64,000 nucleotides of DNA from Littorina saxatilis. Lineage: Eukaryota > Mollusca > Gastropoda > Littorinimorpha > Littorinidae. The stretch is taken from NCBI RefSeq assembly GCF_037325665.1, contig NC_090246.1:12885495-12949494 (forward strand). The letters run 5' to 3'. Shown here piece by piece: positions 32,347 to 45,530 of this stretch; the first letter of the stretch is position 1, and each line of letters starts with the position of its first letter. The position numbers were made by a program, and so were the translations under genes. Under the pieces are notes generated by a model. The model saw only the letters and a program-made list of their open reading frames with translations, was not told the DNA's origin and made no database searches.

Positions 32347-35300
32347 TAGTGGGGCTCGTATGTTGCAGACGCACTCATAAATCATTCACATCTTGCAACA
32401 AACATCATACTTTGTGATATTGTTCTTTATAATTATTTAAGGGATTTCAGATACAGAGCCACTTCAGAAATCGGTTTTTTTGTCTTTGATAGGGAATAAA
32501 AGGCTGCATTTACAGCAGACGAAATTCGTACCAAAAGCGCTCAGCAGTAAATATTCCCAACTCAGCAAATGTAAAATTCAATGGTTTTCCATGCACCAGA
32601 AGTTGTCTGCTGATAACACATGCATGACATAAATACTCTCATGGGTATTTTTGTGTTCTGGTATTTAATTTGATCGTTTTTAGAATTTTATATATCCGCA
32701 GCATGAAAATTCAAGATGGCGGCCTCCGCAACATTGCGTGTTTTGATTTGAGCGAAAACAACGTTTCTGAAGGTAAGTTTTCAAGAATACGCATCCATTC
32801 ACCAATGTCACATCATTTTACTGTTTAATTCTCCCCTGGGGTCTGTTATTCATCGGGTGAAGCGCTGAAATGCAGAGACTTTGTTTAATTTTGCAATAGC
32901 TCATCAGCTGGATTGTGATGCTGATAGATCTAGATCTATCTATTACAAGTAAGGAAATCATGATCGCCACGCTGGTGATTTTAAACAGATTAAACGAACT
33001 TTGAATAAAGGGCGAGGAGAAAGAGATTGTTCATGGTATAATAAATGATTAGTCCTGCCTACGTTAAGGACTTCCATAAGGTGGGGAGGGGTAGAGTCAA
33101 AAACTGAGTGAGGGTAGGCCAGATAGTAGGATGACCAGCTGGAGATAAAAACACTCCACTCCCCATGTCTTTACAGTGTTGTGATCAAACTTTCAAAGAC
33201 GGTAGGTAACAGACAAAAGCATACAGTGTATGCTAATCAAATGAGATAAGTGGTTTTGAAAAATGAAGAGGTACCGCTCTTTGAGTTTTACAATTTTGGT
33301 TTGTTGCTTGTTTCTCATCCCTTTGCTTATTTTAAGTTGACCGTGCATTGGTGTGAATTTTATTTTTACAGGATATATACAAGAGTTACACCACATGCCG
33401 GTTCCTGGGAACAAGCGTTCTGCATTTATTCCGGTGCCACAGAAGGGAGCCGATTTCACTAGTAGTAGTACTACTGTATCAAGGTTTGTTACCTAATACA
33501 TCTTAACAGTAAGATATTTTTATTTGTATTAATTGGAACATGTTTGCACATCATTTGTAAGCGACCTCTGTGAATTTGATGGGTTTAACGTACGAACCCT
33601 CACTATGGTCAACATTCTGTTAGCGACTGTTTGAAGCGAATAAATGTAGCGGTCAGAAAGATTCCAGAATCAGTTGGGTCACTGGAAACTGTGTTTGTTT
33701 GTTTTTTAACCTGAAACAGTAAGAATTATACGAATTCATGAAATACAATTTTCTTTCATTTTGGTCTGTTGTGTGAAGACTTGCTAACCCGGCTTTGACC
33801 GACTCTCTGAGATAGTAAACATTATTCAAATACATTCAAATAAAAATGTCACTTTTCATCTTTTGTGTGAAGGGTACCCCAGGCTGATTTCCTGCACCAT
33901 GGATGTAGAGGAGCCAGACAGTCTGCTTCTCATTCCAGCTGTGTTGCGTTTTTTTCTGCTCGTGAAGTGTATCGCCACATTGCCAAAGCCATTGGCCAAG
34001 AGAAGTCACCCTGTCTGCCCATTTTGCATAGCCTTACAGGCTGTGACACTATGTCGTTCTTCAATGGTATTGGGGAATCAGAAGGCTTGGGAAGTATGGC
34101 AAGCATTTGAAGACGTCACTCAAACTTTCTTCAGGTTGTCTGCTCCTCTTTGTAAGCTGAGTACCACTGACAGGGCAGCACAAGAGCTTTTTGGTGTACA
34201 TTTGTAGGACAAAACCAGCAACGTACTGGGTGTAAACAGTGCTAGACGGTACCTCTTCAGTAAAAAGAGCTGCCAAATTGACCATAATCCCCTTACAAGT
34301 GAGGTGCTGCTGCAGGACATGAGATTGAGAAGAGCCATCTACCTATTAGACTTCCAAACTCTGTGGGCTGGCAGTTCAAGGCTGGAAAGTGGGAGTCATT
34401 CTGGACGAGCTTTCAAGAGGTATCCAGCGTGTGCCGAGAACTCATGAGGTGTGCCTGCAAGAAGAGCTGTACAACAAAACGCTGCAAATGCTGCTAAGAA
34501 GGACTGCAGAGCACAGCTCTCTGCAAATGTGCTTGCATGCCTGTGAAAACTGTCAGCATCTAAACTGTGCAAAAATATTATTGCACCCATTTTCATACCC
34601 CAACTCAAACTTTTATTCCTGTGTCATTTTATTCAAACTGTCTATGCCATTAAAGGCTCGCATCTTCGCTATCTGGCACATTTTTTTTTAACATCATCAT
34701 TTACGCCGTCAAAATAAGGATACCTTGACGTGACAAAGAGATGTGACAAAAACTTCGGGTACCTTTTAAAAAGCCGACGACAATTCCTGAGGCACAACTG
34801 GGTCACTGTTGTATACGAAGAGAAAGTCAACTTGATTATCCATCCAGAACAGGTTGTTTTATTTCGCCATCTTGCATATTTCTAGTGTTGTGCCATTGTA
34901 CCTACTGATGTATGTGTCGATCTCACGGATGAGATGTTTATGTGTCAAATTTGAGGGATACCCAAGTCAACTAAAATCCATGTATTTTAGCAATGACCAA
35001 GTGGGTTGCGTTGAAACTTTCAGGAATGTGTGTCTACGCACGAGGCATAGTTCAACCGTTTGAGTACACTTTCAAATCTTCACGAAATAATATTTTAAAA
35101 ACTGCCACAGGTTTGTTGACTTACATCCCACATATTTTTGACTTCGCATGTATATATGACAGATGGTTGTTTCAAGTACTGCCAAAGTTTCTTTTGAGTA
35201 TAGACACTTGCCGGAATGTGCTAGTTGTGTAAACACATGAGAACAAACAACGTTTTCGAAATACAGCGATTATGAATTTTAGTCGACTTTTGAGTTGATA

Positions 35301-35983
35301 CATTACATTTTTATCAGTTTTATTTTGGGGGTACCCTTATTTGGGCGGCGGTCAAATAACCCATGTAAAGGCCAACTTTTATCTTAAAAGTGTCCCAGCT
35401 AGCCAAGTTGAGTGCCCTCAATAGCATACATTGAATATAACAGCACAGGAATGAATGTTTTCGTTTTGGTATGAAAATTGGTGCAATATATTTATTTTTG
35501 CACAGTTTAGGTAATCCACAAATTCTTCAACCCTGCCACCCACACCGTCCAATCATTCTCAGCACCAACAATACATGTATTGTTTGTTTAAAAATGTGTT
35601 TGTGTTAGTTTCTATTGCAAGAGAATGTCTTGTAGCATCAAAAATGCCTAAATACCCTTTTATTGGCGGCCATTTTGAAAATTGTAAAAAAACTACTGAT
35701 TTCTTAATTTTTTCACGGTGGCTCTGTATCAGGTTTTGTTAAGCAAAAGCAAATGTCCATTTACGCCAAATTTGCTGTTAATCACATGAAGTGAAATATG
35801 CCTAACATACCCAACCGTTTATACTGGCGGCCATTTTGAAAAATTGTTTAAAAACTACCCATTTTTTTATTTTTTGCGATGGCTCTGTATCAGGTTTTGT
35901 TAAGCACATAAAACTCTTCATATTTGCTTAATTTGGTGTTTGTTGCATGATTTGAATGATTTTGCAACATAGGAGCCCCACTA
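32347..35983. mobile_element. 3.6-kb terminal-inverted-repeat DNA element
   Basis: The left end is TAGTGGGGCTCGTATGTTGC and the right end is its complement with one change (AACATAGGAGCCCCACTA). The similarity continues inward for about 60 bp on each side (TCACATCTTGCAACAAACAT). A subterminal phrase, CTGTATCAGGTTTTGTTAAG, occurs twice near the right end. If the element starts at GTGGGG, the flanks are TA on both sides, a possible 2-bp target duplication. The interior carries a decayed protein domain (33990-34560) and apparently non-coding DNA. A remnant of one end lies at 22290. The superfamily is not assigned. Confidence 0.75.
33990..34560 (+). pseudogene. decayed cysteine-rich protein inside the TIR element
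   Basis: Frames give CLPILHSLTGCDTMSFFNGI followed, after changes of frame, by AWEVWQAFEDVTQTF, then WESFWTSFQEVSSVCRELMR and CACKKSCTTKRCKCC. This order of motifs (an LPxxHxxTGCDT block, a helical middle, a Trp-rich block and a Cys-rich tail) is shared by a large group of unnamed invertebrate proteins that occur in many copies; I recall the pattern but cannot name a function. Several frame changes and stops break it, so it is not functional. Position suggests it is the element's own cargo or transposition protein. Confidence 0.65.
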
Positions 35984-36592
35984 ATGAAAATGAGTTGGTT
36001 CTTGGTTTATACTTGAAACTGATTGATGTGTATAAAATAGATTTCTTGTCAGGATCTACCTAACTATTCCACACCTCATTCGCCTCACACGAGATGATCC
36101 TGGATTGGATCTGGTTTCAACGTATATCCCCGTCACTCGAGTCGACAAAACAAGCTGAATACGTATTGCTTTCCCCGTAAAAGAATAACACTCTATGTTT
36201 AAATCGAAACTGCACATGCGCTAATTTTATTCAGCACACGTGAAGTTTAAACTTACCTTTCAGCTAGATATGCGCCGTGGATTCTTGGACTTTTGGACAA
36301 GCCCGGGAAACAACAATATATTCCTGTTGACTTCTTCCGCGTTTCAAAATTTGGCATGCATGTGCTTGTTCGCATGAAAACCTTGAAAACACTGCTTTTC
36401 TTGAAGCGTCTCAGTGCTGTCATTTCTATACTCAATTAGGAATTTGACGAATACATGTAGACTTGGTGTTTTTGAAGAAATATAATTCTGTCCGTAGATT
36501 ATGCCACATAACGGTGCTTCCTAGAAAGTCTATGGGTTTCTTTTTTTCATAATGTTTGGTGTTGTGGATATACATATTTGGTACTTGCTTTG

Positions 36593-36596
<4 letters not shown>
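35984..36596. other. gene-free stretch
   Basis: AT-rich, with no recognised exon or repeat. Confidence 0.35.
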
Positions 36597-36677
<81 letters not shown>

Positions 36678-36746
36678 GTATCTCTCTTTCTCTCTCTCTC
36701 TTTCTCTCTCTGTCTGTCTGTCTGTCTGTGTCTGTCTGTCTTTCTT

Positions 36747-36833
<87 letters not shown>
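36597..36833. repeat. (CT)n microsatellite
   Basis: Two (CT)n tracts separated by CTGT and CTTT units. Confidence 0.95.
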
Positions 36834-37479
36834 TAACTCGAGTTTTGGTTTGATAATCTCTCCCTTTGTTTCTCAAGCAAAACAGACTCCATTTTCACTT
36901 TAAAACTGACCCTCCAAAAATACAGATTCAGACACCTGTACACGTATTTATATCATTTCATCAGAAATATTTATTTCATTATGATATTTGTGTATCGTTT
37001 CTGTAGATTTGATCGTTGCCTGCCTTTACTGTGATGGACAAAAATAAGTGGTATGTGTTACCTAGTAACTTGCAGTTGTCCCTAGTTATGCTTCCATGGT
37101 AAAAAATGTACTGCTTATTATTATGTAGAAAAAGTATCATGTATTGTTGAAACAGTTGGTAGCTGATTCAATTATTATTTTGATTATACTATTATGTTGA
37201 TGAGCTGTTTTGTGCACAATTTGTTTCCATCATTTGCTCAGGGACAGATCTTGATGAGAATGTCACGTGGTGTTGAAATGTGTTAGCAATAATCCAAATA
37301 CAGTTGGTTTGTTGGTTGGTGTGTCTGTAATTGTTGTTTTGCTGCTGAGATATTTACATTAATTATATACAGGGTGAACCCCCGCAAATGCCACCCACAA
37401 ACATGCTAACTTTGTAACTTTATAAACTGTTCATCCATCATTGGAAGCTGATGTACACGAAATATGAAGTTATTCGCTT
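36834..37479. other. gene-free stretch
   Basis: No feature recognised; AT-rich. Confidence 0.35.
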
Positions 37480-37732
37480 AGGCCACACACAAAAAAATAG
37501 TCTGTTTACGGTATCCCGACCGACCCTATTTTTTGGCGCGACCCTAGACTTTTTTTTTAGCATTTAGGAAAAAAAAAATTAAATAAATATAAGTTAAAAA
37601 AATAAAAAGTGGTTTTTTTGCAAAATAACTTAAAAATATGTTTTTTGGGGGAGAGAAACATTTTCCCGACCTACCGACCCTATTTTTTTTTTTTGCCTAT
37701 GTTACTGTAAACAGACTTTTTTTGTGTGGCCT
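37480..37732. mobile_element. foldback MITE family P, copy 1
   Basis: The ends are inverted: AGGCCACACACAAAAAAATA with GTCTGTTTACGGTA, and TACTGTAAACAGACTTTTTT with TGTGTGGCCT. Inside are CCCGACCGACCCTATTTTTT and CCGACCTACCGACCCTATTT. Relatives lie at 50897-51197 and 53380-53596. No ORF. Confidence 0.8.
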
Positions 37733-37792
37733 TATTAACACATGTAACAGTTATTAGCATTTGTGTGGGTGGCATTTTTTTAGGCTCGCCCT

Positions 37793-37957
37793 GGGCTGAG
37801 GCTGAGGCGCATGAACCGGAAGTTGTTGCCATCCAAACGGGAGAGAACAAACTGCGGGTTCTGATTCGTTGAAATCACAACACATCTCAGTTTCAACCAA
37901 TCCAACACTGCGGGTGGCTCCCGTTTGGGTGGCAACTTTGTCGTACACCTCAGCCCT
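37793..37957. mobile_element. foldback MITE family H, copy 2
   Basis: The interior GGGAGAGAACAAACTGCGGG and TTTCAACCAATCCAACACTG match 13198-13361. The ends are GGGCTGAGGC and CACCTCAGCCC. Confidence 0.8.
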
Positions 37958-38675
37958 GTACTCCAGTCAGCGGAGTTTTACTTCTATGTTTGTTGTTGTA
38001 AATCACTCATGATAATCATATTACAATCATGTCCGTCGTATTATGTCCTTAAATGGTCTCCAAAATGTTGGAAAGTAACACATTCTCTCTCCTTTTCTCA
38101 TTTTTTTTAATGGACAAATTGAAAGAAAAGGTCCAGCTTTACGTTCATCAAAGTCGCTGAAATTACATTAAAAGAGAAATGGGACCATCATTATTGGGAA
38201 GTATCTTCTAGTAGCTTCTTCAAGATATTCGTGACAGTGGTGGGACATGACTTACCACATTTTCGATAAATCATACTTCAGGCACTACAATCACGTTGTA
38301 AAATTGTTTTTATCCTGTCAAACATACTCTTTTTTGCAGTTAACAAAATCTGTTCTGCGGAAATTACATCATTCGTTCAATTTTCAAGTCAGCTATGATC
38401 TGGTTTTCAGTCAATCAAATGACATCTTTGTGAAGTTTATTGATGTGAAGTTACTTGGCGCATTCATTGTAATACATGTCCCATGAAATGAATATGTTTA
38501 CATAATGTCAGACCAATTTGTGTTGTAATAAATGGAATTACGTGTGTTTGTTTAGCATTACCAATACTCTTTGCAGTCCTACATGTTCTTGCCAGTGGAA
38601 TACCATCTCTTGATACTCATCGTATTCAAAAGCAAGGGAAACACACATCTTCCACTTGTAATTGTTTTTAGTTTG

Positions 38676-38717
<42 letters not shown>

Positions 38718-39508
38718 AGTTAACTCTGGGTGTTTATATAATTACTCCGCCACGCGTCATTAATAACATCAAATATCATTGTGTGCATGTTTTTTCAAGA
38801 ACATCGCTATACCGTCGATTACTACTTTGGGATTCAACATTATTTTTAAATATTTTTTGAAGGCTCGCCAATAAAAGAACAGTTGCTTTCTACGTTAAAA
38901 AGTCACTGTACGCTGAGCAACAGCACCTTTCTCCATCACTATCTTATATATTTCATCCACTGCAAATATCCAGTGTTCATTATAGACGATGTTCGGAAAT
39001 AACTCTGTCGGATTGGCGATACGAGTTGTGAAAGAGTGAATACTCTTCCTTGCATTGAGTCAAACTTTTCCACGTGACATTATAGGCTAGTCACTATGGG
39101 GGGGGGGGGGGGGGGGGATGGGGGGGCTTCGGTTTCCCGGTCCACGTCAATCATGCGGGGCGACTTAATTCTTGTTGCCAGTCAATCGTATTTTCAGAGG
39201 GACATCTTTTAGGTTAACATTGCTATTTCATTTTCAATGAAAATGTTAAAAGACTGGGGGGAGGGGGGGAGGGGGGGCTGGTATTGGAATGTTTTTTCTT
39301 GGGGGCGGGATTGGGGTGAGGGAAGGGATAACAGTTCTTCCTGCACCCCCCCCCCCAAATAAAAAAATATTAAAGGTCGTCGTCTGCATCAGAGCTTTTT
39401 TTTAAATTTTTTTTATCCCAAATTAGTTTTACGCGCCTATGATAAAATTCGAGTCATCATTTTTTGCTCACGTAAATGTAGCCTATGCGATGCTAAACTT
39501 TGTCTGTC

Positions 39509-39546
<38 letters not shown>

Positions 39547-39910
39547 TGGTAGAAACTTTAACATTTGACTAAACACCGAAATACTAATTTTACCTGGTTA
39601 TTATCCAAGCTGAACAGCTTCAAAATATTGAAGCAATGATCAACATTTCGTCGGCACGTATGTAGTTAAAGTGTGTATCCAAAGAAAACGGGTGGTGGGG
39701 AGGTTTGGGGGGGTAAAAACAGGTGACTGGTTTGTGTCGTGTGTGGTATGTAGACCAGGTCAGGGGTCAAGGTTAGGTCAGATCGCGTGAAGGATTGTGG
39801 TATAGATACAGTTATCACCGAGCTGCAGTTCGCCGATTTCACATTGTTCGGTTTCGTAGCTCCAGAAAAATAGATAAAGAAGATACCGAATGAGATTTCC
39901 TACAGGTTAA
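37958..39910. other. gene-free stretch with short repeats
   Basis: It holds a (GATT)n tract (38677-38717), a partial MITE family E copy (38992-39100), G runs (39100-39125 and 39257-39280) and a (TG)n tract (39510-39547). No exon is supported. Confidence 0.5.
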
Positions 39911-40004
39911 TCTGCACAGCGTGTTTCCAGTGTCTGCGAGAGGAAGCGCTGTCGAAATCTGCACAGCGTGTTTCCAGTGTCTGCGCGAGGAAGCGCTGTC
40001 GAAA
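39911..40004. repeat. 47-bp tandem duplication
   Basis: TCTGCACAGCGTGTTTCCAG and the following 27 bases occur twice in tandem (39911-39957, 39958-40004), with a one-base difference (GAGAGG against GCGAGG). Confidence 0.9.
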
Positions 40005-40503
40005 CTGAGCGCAGTGTCGATCTGGCCATCTGGCTCGCACTCTTGCACCGTGTCATCTATGCTTACTGTGTGTCACACTGTGTGTATGCGTGACGGAGTG
40101 ATTGAGTTTGTGTAATACTGTTTGTCGATTTCTTACGTGAGCCTTGAAGGCTTCGCCTCTTGTTCCAGATTATTTTCGGACCGATTTTGTCAGAAATTCG
40201 ATACGACAGAAATAACGAATGCCTCGGGTTACTTATTTCACGATCGTCGGAATTCGCAGAAAAAGGGGGAGCAGAGTGATTGGATTTTAAATGTTGGACC
40301 CAACAGATCCCTTTGGGGTGGGGTGGGGGGGGGGGGGGGGTGGGTGGGCGGTAGTAGAAGGGGTGGTGGAGAGGAAGGGGGCACTGAGGAGACCCGATAA
40401 GGGGATTGACAATATTTGCATTTTAAAAAATACAATAATTATAATGGACACTTATTAATCGCCCCTTCTCCCCAGAGCTCACGGCGATGTACAATAGCAA
40501 CAG

Positions 40504-40565
<62 letters not shown>

Positions 40566-41292
40566 AAACACACACACACACACACATACACACACACACA
40601 CACTAAATACAGATTGTGGCTAACAATACTATAAAGACGATCCTTAACAATGTAGGATGTATTTGTCAGTTTTAATATTCCTCTCTATCTCCAAGCCCCT
40701 CTCAAAGCCATACCCCTCCATCTCCCTCCCTCGGGGAGGGGGAGGGAGAGGGGGAAAATGGGGAAGAGACCCAAAACTGGGATTGTCATTTTTTTAAATT
40801 TTAAATATTTCGCCATTTATTGTTATGTTTCTATGTGCCTCCAAAACCCCTCTCAAAACAATACTATTTCACTAATAACCCCATCCCCTTTCCTCTCGGA
40901 GGAGCGAGTAGGTATGTGTGTTTGTTGAGTGGGGATAAGAGAGTGGGAATGACATTATTCACATTTAAAAAATGCTTATTTGTCGAATGTAGCCTATGCC
41001 CCAGTCTGCCCTCAATTTTATACCTACTCAGAATCATTCACCCCCGCAGATCTTTTTTATTTAAACATGCCAGTTAGCATGCAAAACGCTTTAAACTTCA
41101 GAGAAAAACTCCAGATGTCTTGCTTTTCAACTTTAATGTTCAGCGCCTGATGCTGCTGGTCGGAGGAGGAGGTGGGATGCAGAATATTGAGATTATGCTC
41201 ATTCTCTCTTCTCTCTTTCCTTTCACGGACGTATTGTAAGAAAAGGACTGTCTTTAAAAATCGTAATCCCTATTACATATTAACTCCATCTC

Positions 41293-41334
<42 letters not shown>

Positions 41335-41899
41335 TCTCTCTCTCTCTCCCTCTTTCTCTCTCTCTCTCTCCTTCACCACCTCCTTCGTCTTAAAACACAC
41401 ACACACACACACCTCCCCCCCACCCCACACACACACGAAGAGTAGGGCAGACAGCTACGTTTTTTTAAATAAAAAAATCTGCTTACATGCGAAACTCAGA
41501 TCATTCAAAGAAAAAGAAAAATAGTTGCTTCATGGGAAAACGCCAGGGCTCACGCGGAATTGTCCAAGTTGACTGGCACTGCTTGCATAACATCGATGGG
41601 ACCAGAATCAAATTGTGTCACTCCCAATAAAAGAGAGAGGAAAAAGCTCTCTGCGTTCGCTAACCGGAGAATGGGCCACAGAACCACCACGGCCGCGTCC
41701 CTTTCAGAATAGAACATTTCGCTCGTCTGAGGGAATTGGAATCCCTGGGTTTTGTAGTGTACAAAGACTCAATGATCTCAGTTCGTAAAGTTGTGGTGGT
41801 TTTCAATCCGCAGACTGCTTATTGAGGTTGTTCAGTCGCTGTGAATAAAAGAATGGTGTCTGCATTTTAAAATGTGCACTTGCCCATTCATTTTGAGAT

Positions 41900-41961
<62 letters not shown>

Positions 41962-42016
41962 CGTGTCCTTATCTTCGGGTGTTCAGTTATGATTCCCTAA
42001 AAGCAGAGACATAGCA
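40005..42016. other. gene-free stretch with microsatellites
   Basis: It contains G runs (40315-40345), a (CA)n tract (40507-40606), CT tracts (41290-41375) and a (GA)n tract (41903-41960). Three loosely similar blocks (around 40385, 40765 and 40930) share GGGATTGACA- or GGGAATGACAT-type phrases followed by AT-rich sequence, so an old local duplication is possible. Confidence 0.45.
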
Positions 42017-42305
42017 CAGGGCCGGACTAGGCGAAGAGGAGGGGGGGGGGGTTGCCAGTGGTGGTCCAGGGGGATGTTCTCCCTGACGGGGTCAAGGGGC
42101 AGAGCCCTTTGTGGGTGTCAGGGGGCAAAGCCCCCTGAAGCTGATGGGTAGGTCATATTCTGAGATAGGAAAATGGTCGCTCCTTGCATGAAACGGCATA
42201 AAATAAACAATAATAAAAAATGTTTTAAATAAGTGAGGTACATGTTTTGGCTAGGGCCCGGGGGGGTTGCGCAACCCCCATAACCCCCCTGGTAGTCCGG
42301 CCCTG
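42017..42305. mobile_element. CAGGGCCGGAC-ended element, 289 bp
   Basis: It starts CAGGGCCGGACTAGGCGAAG and ends GGTAGTCCGGCCCTG, flanked by the 5-bp duplication TAGCA (42012-42016 and 42306-42310). It is the uninterrupted relative, in the opposite orientation, of 19323-19939. The interior has GGGGGCAAAGCCCCCT, a perfect small hairpin. No ORF. Confidence 0.9.
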
Positions 42306-42577
42306 TAGCACTCCGAACTGTAACACGGTCATGTGTGCTGAAAAGAAGTTAATCAAGTTCAGCGACTTCGTCTTCTTCTTCTGCGTTTGATATTTATGGC
42401 CGTCATATCGTCAGATCGGTGGCTGCCATGAAGTCCGCAGTCCTCAGCAGTTCGGCAGCGGGTCTCCAGAGCTTGGTGCCCAGCGACTGAAACTCCAACA
42501 GAGCTAAGATAACCTGCACTAATCATTTCAAAGCTACACGTTTGTGTCCACTTGCATCGTTCCTGAATAGCCATATT

Positions 42578-42867
42578 GGTACCGGCACGGTTGGCCTAGT
42601 GGTAAGGCGTCCCGTGATCGGGAGGTCGTGGGTTCGAACCCCGGCCGGGTCATACCTAAGACTTTAAAATTGGCAATCTAGTGGCTGCTCCGCCTGGCGT
42701 CTGGCATTATGGGCTTAGTGCTAGGACTGGTTGGTCCGGTATCAGAATAATGTGACTGGGTGAGACATGAAGCCTGTGCTGCGACTTCTGTTTTGTGTGT
42801 GGCGCACGTTATATGGCTCTTCGTGGTCGGCTGGGCGTTAAGCAACAAAAAAACAAAACAAAAAAAA
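42578..42867 (+). mobile_element. complete tRNA-derived SINE (family B, 290 bp)
   Basis: The 9-bp direct repeat AGCCATATT flanks it (42569-42577 and 42868-42876). The head reads as a tRNA: box A TGGCCTAGTGG (42592-42602), box B GGTTCGAACCC (42631-42641). Instead of a 3' acceptor stem it continues into a body containing TGGGCTTAGTGCTAGGACTG and ends GGGCGTTAAGCAAC followed by an A-rich tail. The intact Pol III boxes and clean duplication suggest a recent insertion. Confidence 0.95.
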
Positions 42868-42920
42868 AGCCATATTAGTTAAAGAGTCAACAGCCAACCC
42901 GACCGCAACCAACGTTTGTG

Positions 42921-43405
42921 TGCTTCTCTTCTCCGTTCATGGGCTGCAACTCCTACGGTTTTTACGAATAAATAAATACATTTGAAAATAAAGAAAAACT
43001 TATGGCTCAGATTGCACCAGATTGCTCCATTTTCCTTGATTTTTATCAACATTTTTCGGGGGTGGGGGGGGGGGCATGCCCCCAGAACCCCCTAGGAGCC
43101 GGCCTTTGTCTTCTAAGGGGCGGTTTGAGAAAGTACTTGGGTCACCAGATCGGTCAATTGGCTTTGTTTTGATCCAAATTTGATCTTAAATATACTTTTT
43201 GGAAGTTTCTTGGCTCAGATTGCAGCAGTTTGCTTCATTTTCCTTGCTTTTACCAAACAATTTCCGGGGGGGGGGGCATGTCCCCGGACCCCCCTAGGAG
43301 GTTCGAACGCTTCGCACCCTCAACTAAACGCTTCGCGTCGTCGAATTGTCCCTAAAAAGAAAATTGCCCCCCCCCCCCCCCTAAAAGTGATGTGATCCGC
43401 CCCTG
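42921..43405. mobile_element. SINE A tail fragment and CAGGGGCGGATC element copy c
   Basis: 42921-42957 (CTCCGTTCATGGGCTGCAAC) is the 3' end of SINE family A on the minus strand. From about 42958 to 43405 the sequence matches copies a and b of the CAGGGGCGGATC family. It ends GATGTGATCCGCCCCTG but lacks the matching start. The SINE fragment is cut exactly where the element begins. Confidence 0.75.
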
Positions 43406-45100
43406 CAAATAATATACTTGGTTAACCAAGCCTAAGTATTGGACACTGGACTCAATGCAGTGCCAAGGAAGACCCTTCAAAAGTACATCATTGTTTATGC
43501 CGCGATGACCTACTCGTCTGTGCCGTCCTAGTGCCCCTTCATTCTATTTTCAACGGTTTCGGTCGGTCGTCCATTTTCCCCGGAGGTCGGGCAATTCTCG
43601 GCGATGCAATTTATTAGCGAGAACCTTGGCGCGCATTTTCCCTTCCGGTTAGACAGCTTCAGCCAATCAGAAAGCGAGCTTTATACTGATAGAGACGCTG
43701 GCGCCGGCTAAACATTGGATTTCTTGGTGAACCTTGTTCATGTTGGGGAAAAGTTTCTTGTTGAAGTTGTTCGGTTTTTTTTTTTTTTTTTTTGGGGGGG
43801 GGGGGAAAACTGAAGACAGACTGACAAGGAAAGAGAAACAGCAAAGAGACACTGAGACGAACGACCAAACAGATTCGCCAAATCTACGAGAATTCATGAC
43901 TGAATCTTGTATGACGTTGAACTTTTTACCATTTTATACGTAGTGCATGAAGCAACGACATACAAGCTCTCACGTGACGAAAATAAAGGCACGCGAACAT
44001 TTACATAGACTCACCTCTCTTTCTCCAGCCGCCTCAATCCCCCCCCCCCCCCCTTCTCTCAGTCTCTCTCTCTCTCAGTCTCTCTCTCTCTATATATATA
44101 TATATTTATATATATAGTCTTGCTCTCTTCACAGCCTCACAGACAAGAATCAACACAATCATATCGACCACTGTCTTGTTGCTCTACATCACGGACAGCA
44201 CCCCACCCCCTCTCTCTCCGTCGTACGACCCCCACCCCTCCCTCTCTCTCTCTCTATCTCCACGGTCCTACGACAACAAGACTAGACTCCCCTTTAGGAG
44301 GCAAGGAACGTGTATAGGGCTTGATTAATCACATTCTGGGGCCAGGAATGGATGCCTTGGCTGCAAGGACTTGCGCTTCGGGGATCTTCGGGGTTGTGCT
44401 CTGCGGCGGTCTCAGCAAAAAGTTGCCCCAATAACGATTGTGACTGAGGGCGTAAGCAGCCACTAAAGGAGGAGGACGTTAGAAAGGTGGCGCTGGTGTG
44501 TGTGTGTCACTGTGTGTGTGTGTCACTGTGTGTGTGTGTCGCGGGGAGGGGGGGGGGTAGATATTTAAAGGTTGCAAAGCCATTTAAAGGTTATGAAAAG
44601 AACTTGAAGAAAACAACAACGACAAACTGAGTGACAGAGACAAGGAGAGAGTTCAAGTGTCAGTGTGTGAAATGGCAAAACTGTGGATGGGCAGGATGTT
44701 GGATAAATGCGTTAGAAGCCTTTAGAAAACTCTCCAGATTTATGTTATGTAAGATTCCTGTCAAAGAGCAAAATAGATCCAGGGGAAGAGGGGGGGGGGG
44801 TCAAACTACTGAACAGGAGCGTAACGTTTCGGCCTTTTATTTTCTTCAGCTGAGAGCATTAGAATGTATAGTGATGTGTCTGTCTGTTAATCGATCAATC
44901 AATCAATTAGACAACCAATCAATCGGTCAGTGCCGGTGTCATTCAGTGGCCAACCCATCGACCAAAGTGCTCGGTGGAATCTTTTAAACCCAGTCTGTAG
45001 GTCCGAAAAAGAACTGTGAAAGTTGTCCGGGGCTGCTGAAAAAGCCGCGGCCGGAACCGGAAAGGTGCTGTCCCGAAAGGATGGTGGGCGGTGGACAGTA
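43406..45100. other. gene-free stretch
   Basis: It contains a T run (43775-43792), a G run, C runs, TA and CT microsatellites (44060-44115) and GTGTGTGTCACT repeats (44497-44540). No exon with coding sense was found. Confidence 0.4.
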
Positions 45101-45336
45101 CAGTGGAACCCCCCTTTTAAGACCGCCACAAATCTGACAAAATCAGGTCTTAAAAGGGAGGAGTCTTAAAAGGGGGGTACTTTCTTTCTTTATTTATTTG
45201 GTGTTTAACGTCGTTTTCAACCGTTCAAGGTTATATCGCGACGGAAAAGGGGGGTACATATATAGAGGTTATGAATTGAAAGTCTAAGAAAACAGGGTCT
45301 TAACGGGGAGGAAGTCTTAAATTGGGGGTTCCACTG
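45101..45336. mobile_element. MITE family M (CAGTGGAACCCCCC ends), copy 1, with an insertion
   Basis: It starts CAGTGGAACCCCCCTTTTAA and ends GGGGGTTCCACTG. Several TCTTAAAAGGGG phrases inside are alternately direct and inverted. 45181-45250 is an inserted fragment, TTTCTTTCTTTATTTATTTG followed by GTGTTTAACGTCG, which matches the tail of the retroposon at 11923-12524. Copies lie at 56554-56688 (flanked by TA on both sides) and 50817-51276. TA flanks and ends of this kind fit Tc1/mariner MITEs. Confidence 0.85.
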
Positions 45337-45530
45337 CAGTTGCTGAAAAGATGACAACACGCCGACAAAAATAAAAAGAACCTACTCTGAGCCCGGGATC
45401 TTGTCGAAAAGCACTTGTTCAGTCGCGGAAACCATGACTGGTGAAAGTACTTGCTTCTGATGTCCTGTCAAAATGCCACTGGTGTAGTTGTGGACACTTA
45501 ACTGTGCTCCTGGATTCTCCTGTTTTTCAG

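Noticed and set aside
32016-32417. 133-codon ORF
   Set aside because: It runs across the TIR element boundary and has no recognisable domain or splice context.
42578-42660. tRNA gene with good box A and box B
   Set aside because: The acceptor stem does not close, and the sequence continues into a body with an A-rich tail and a target duplication, so it is a SINE. The same holds for 17226-17298 and 49042-49115.
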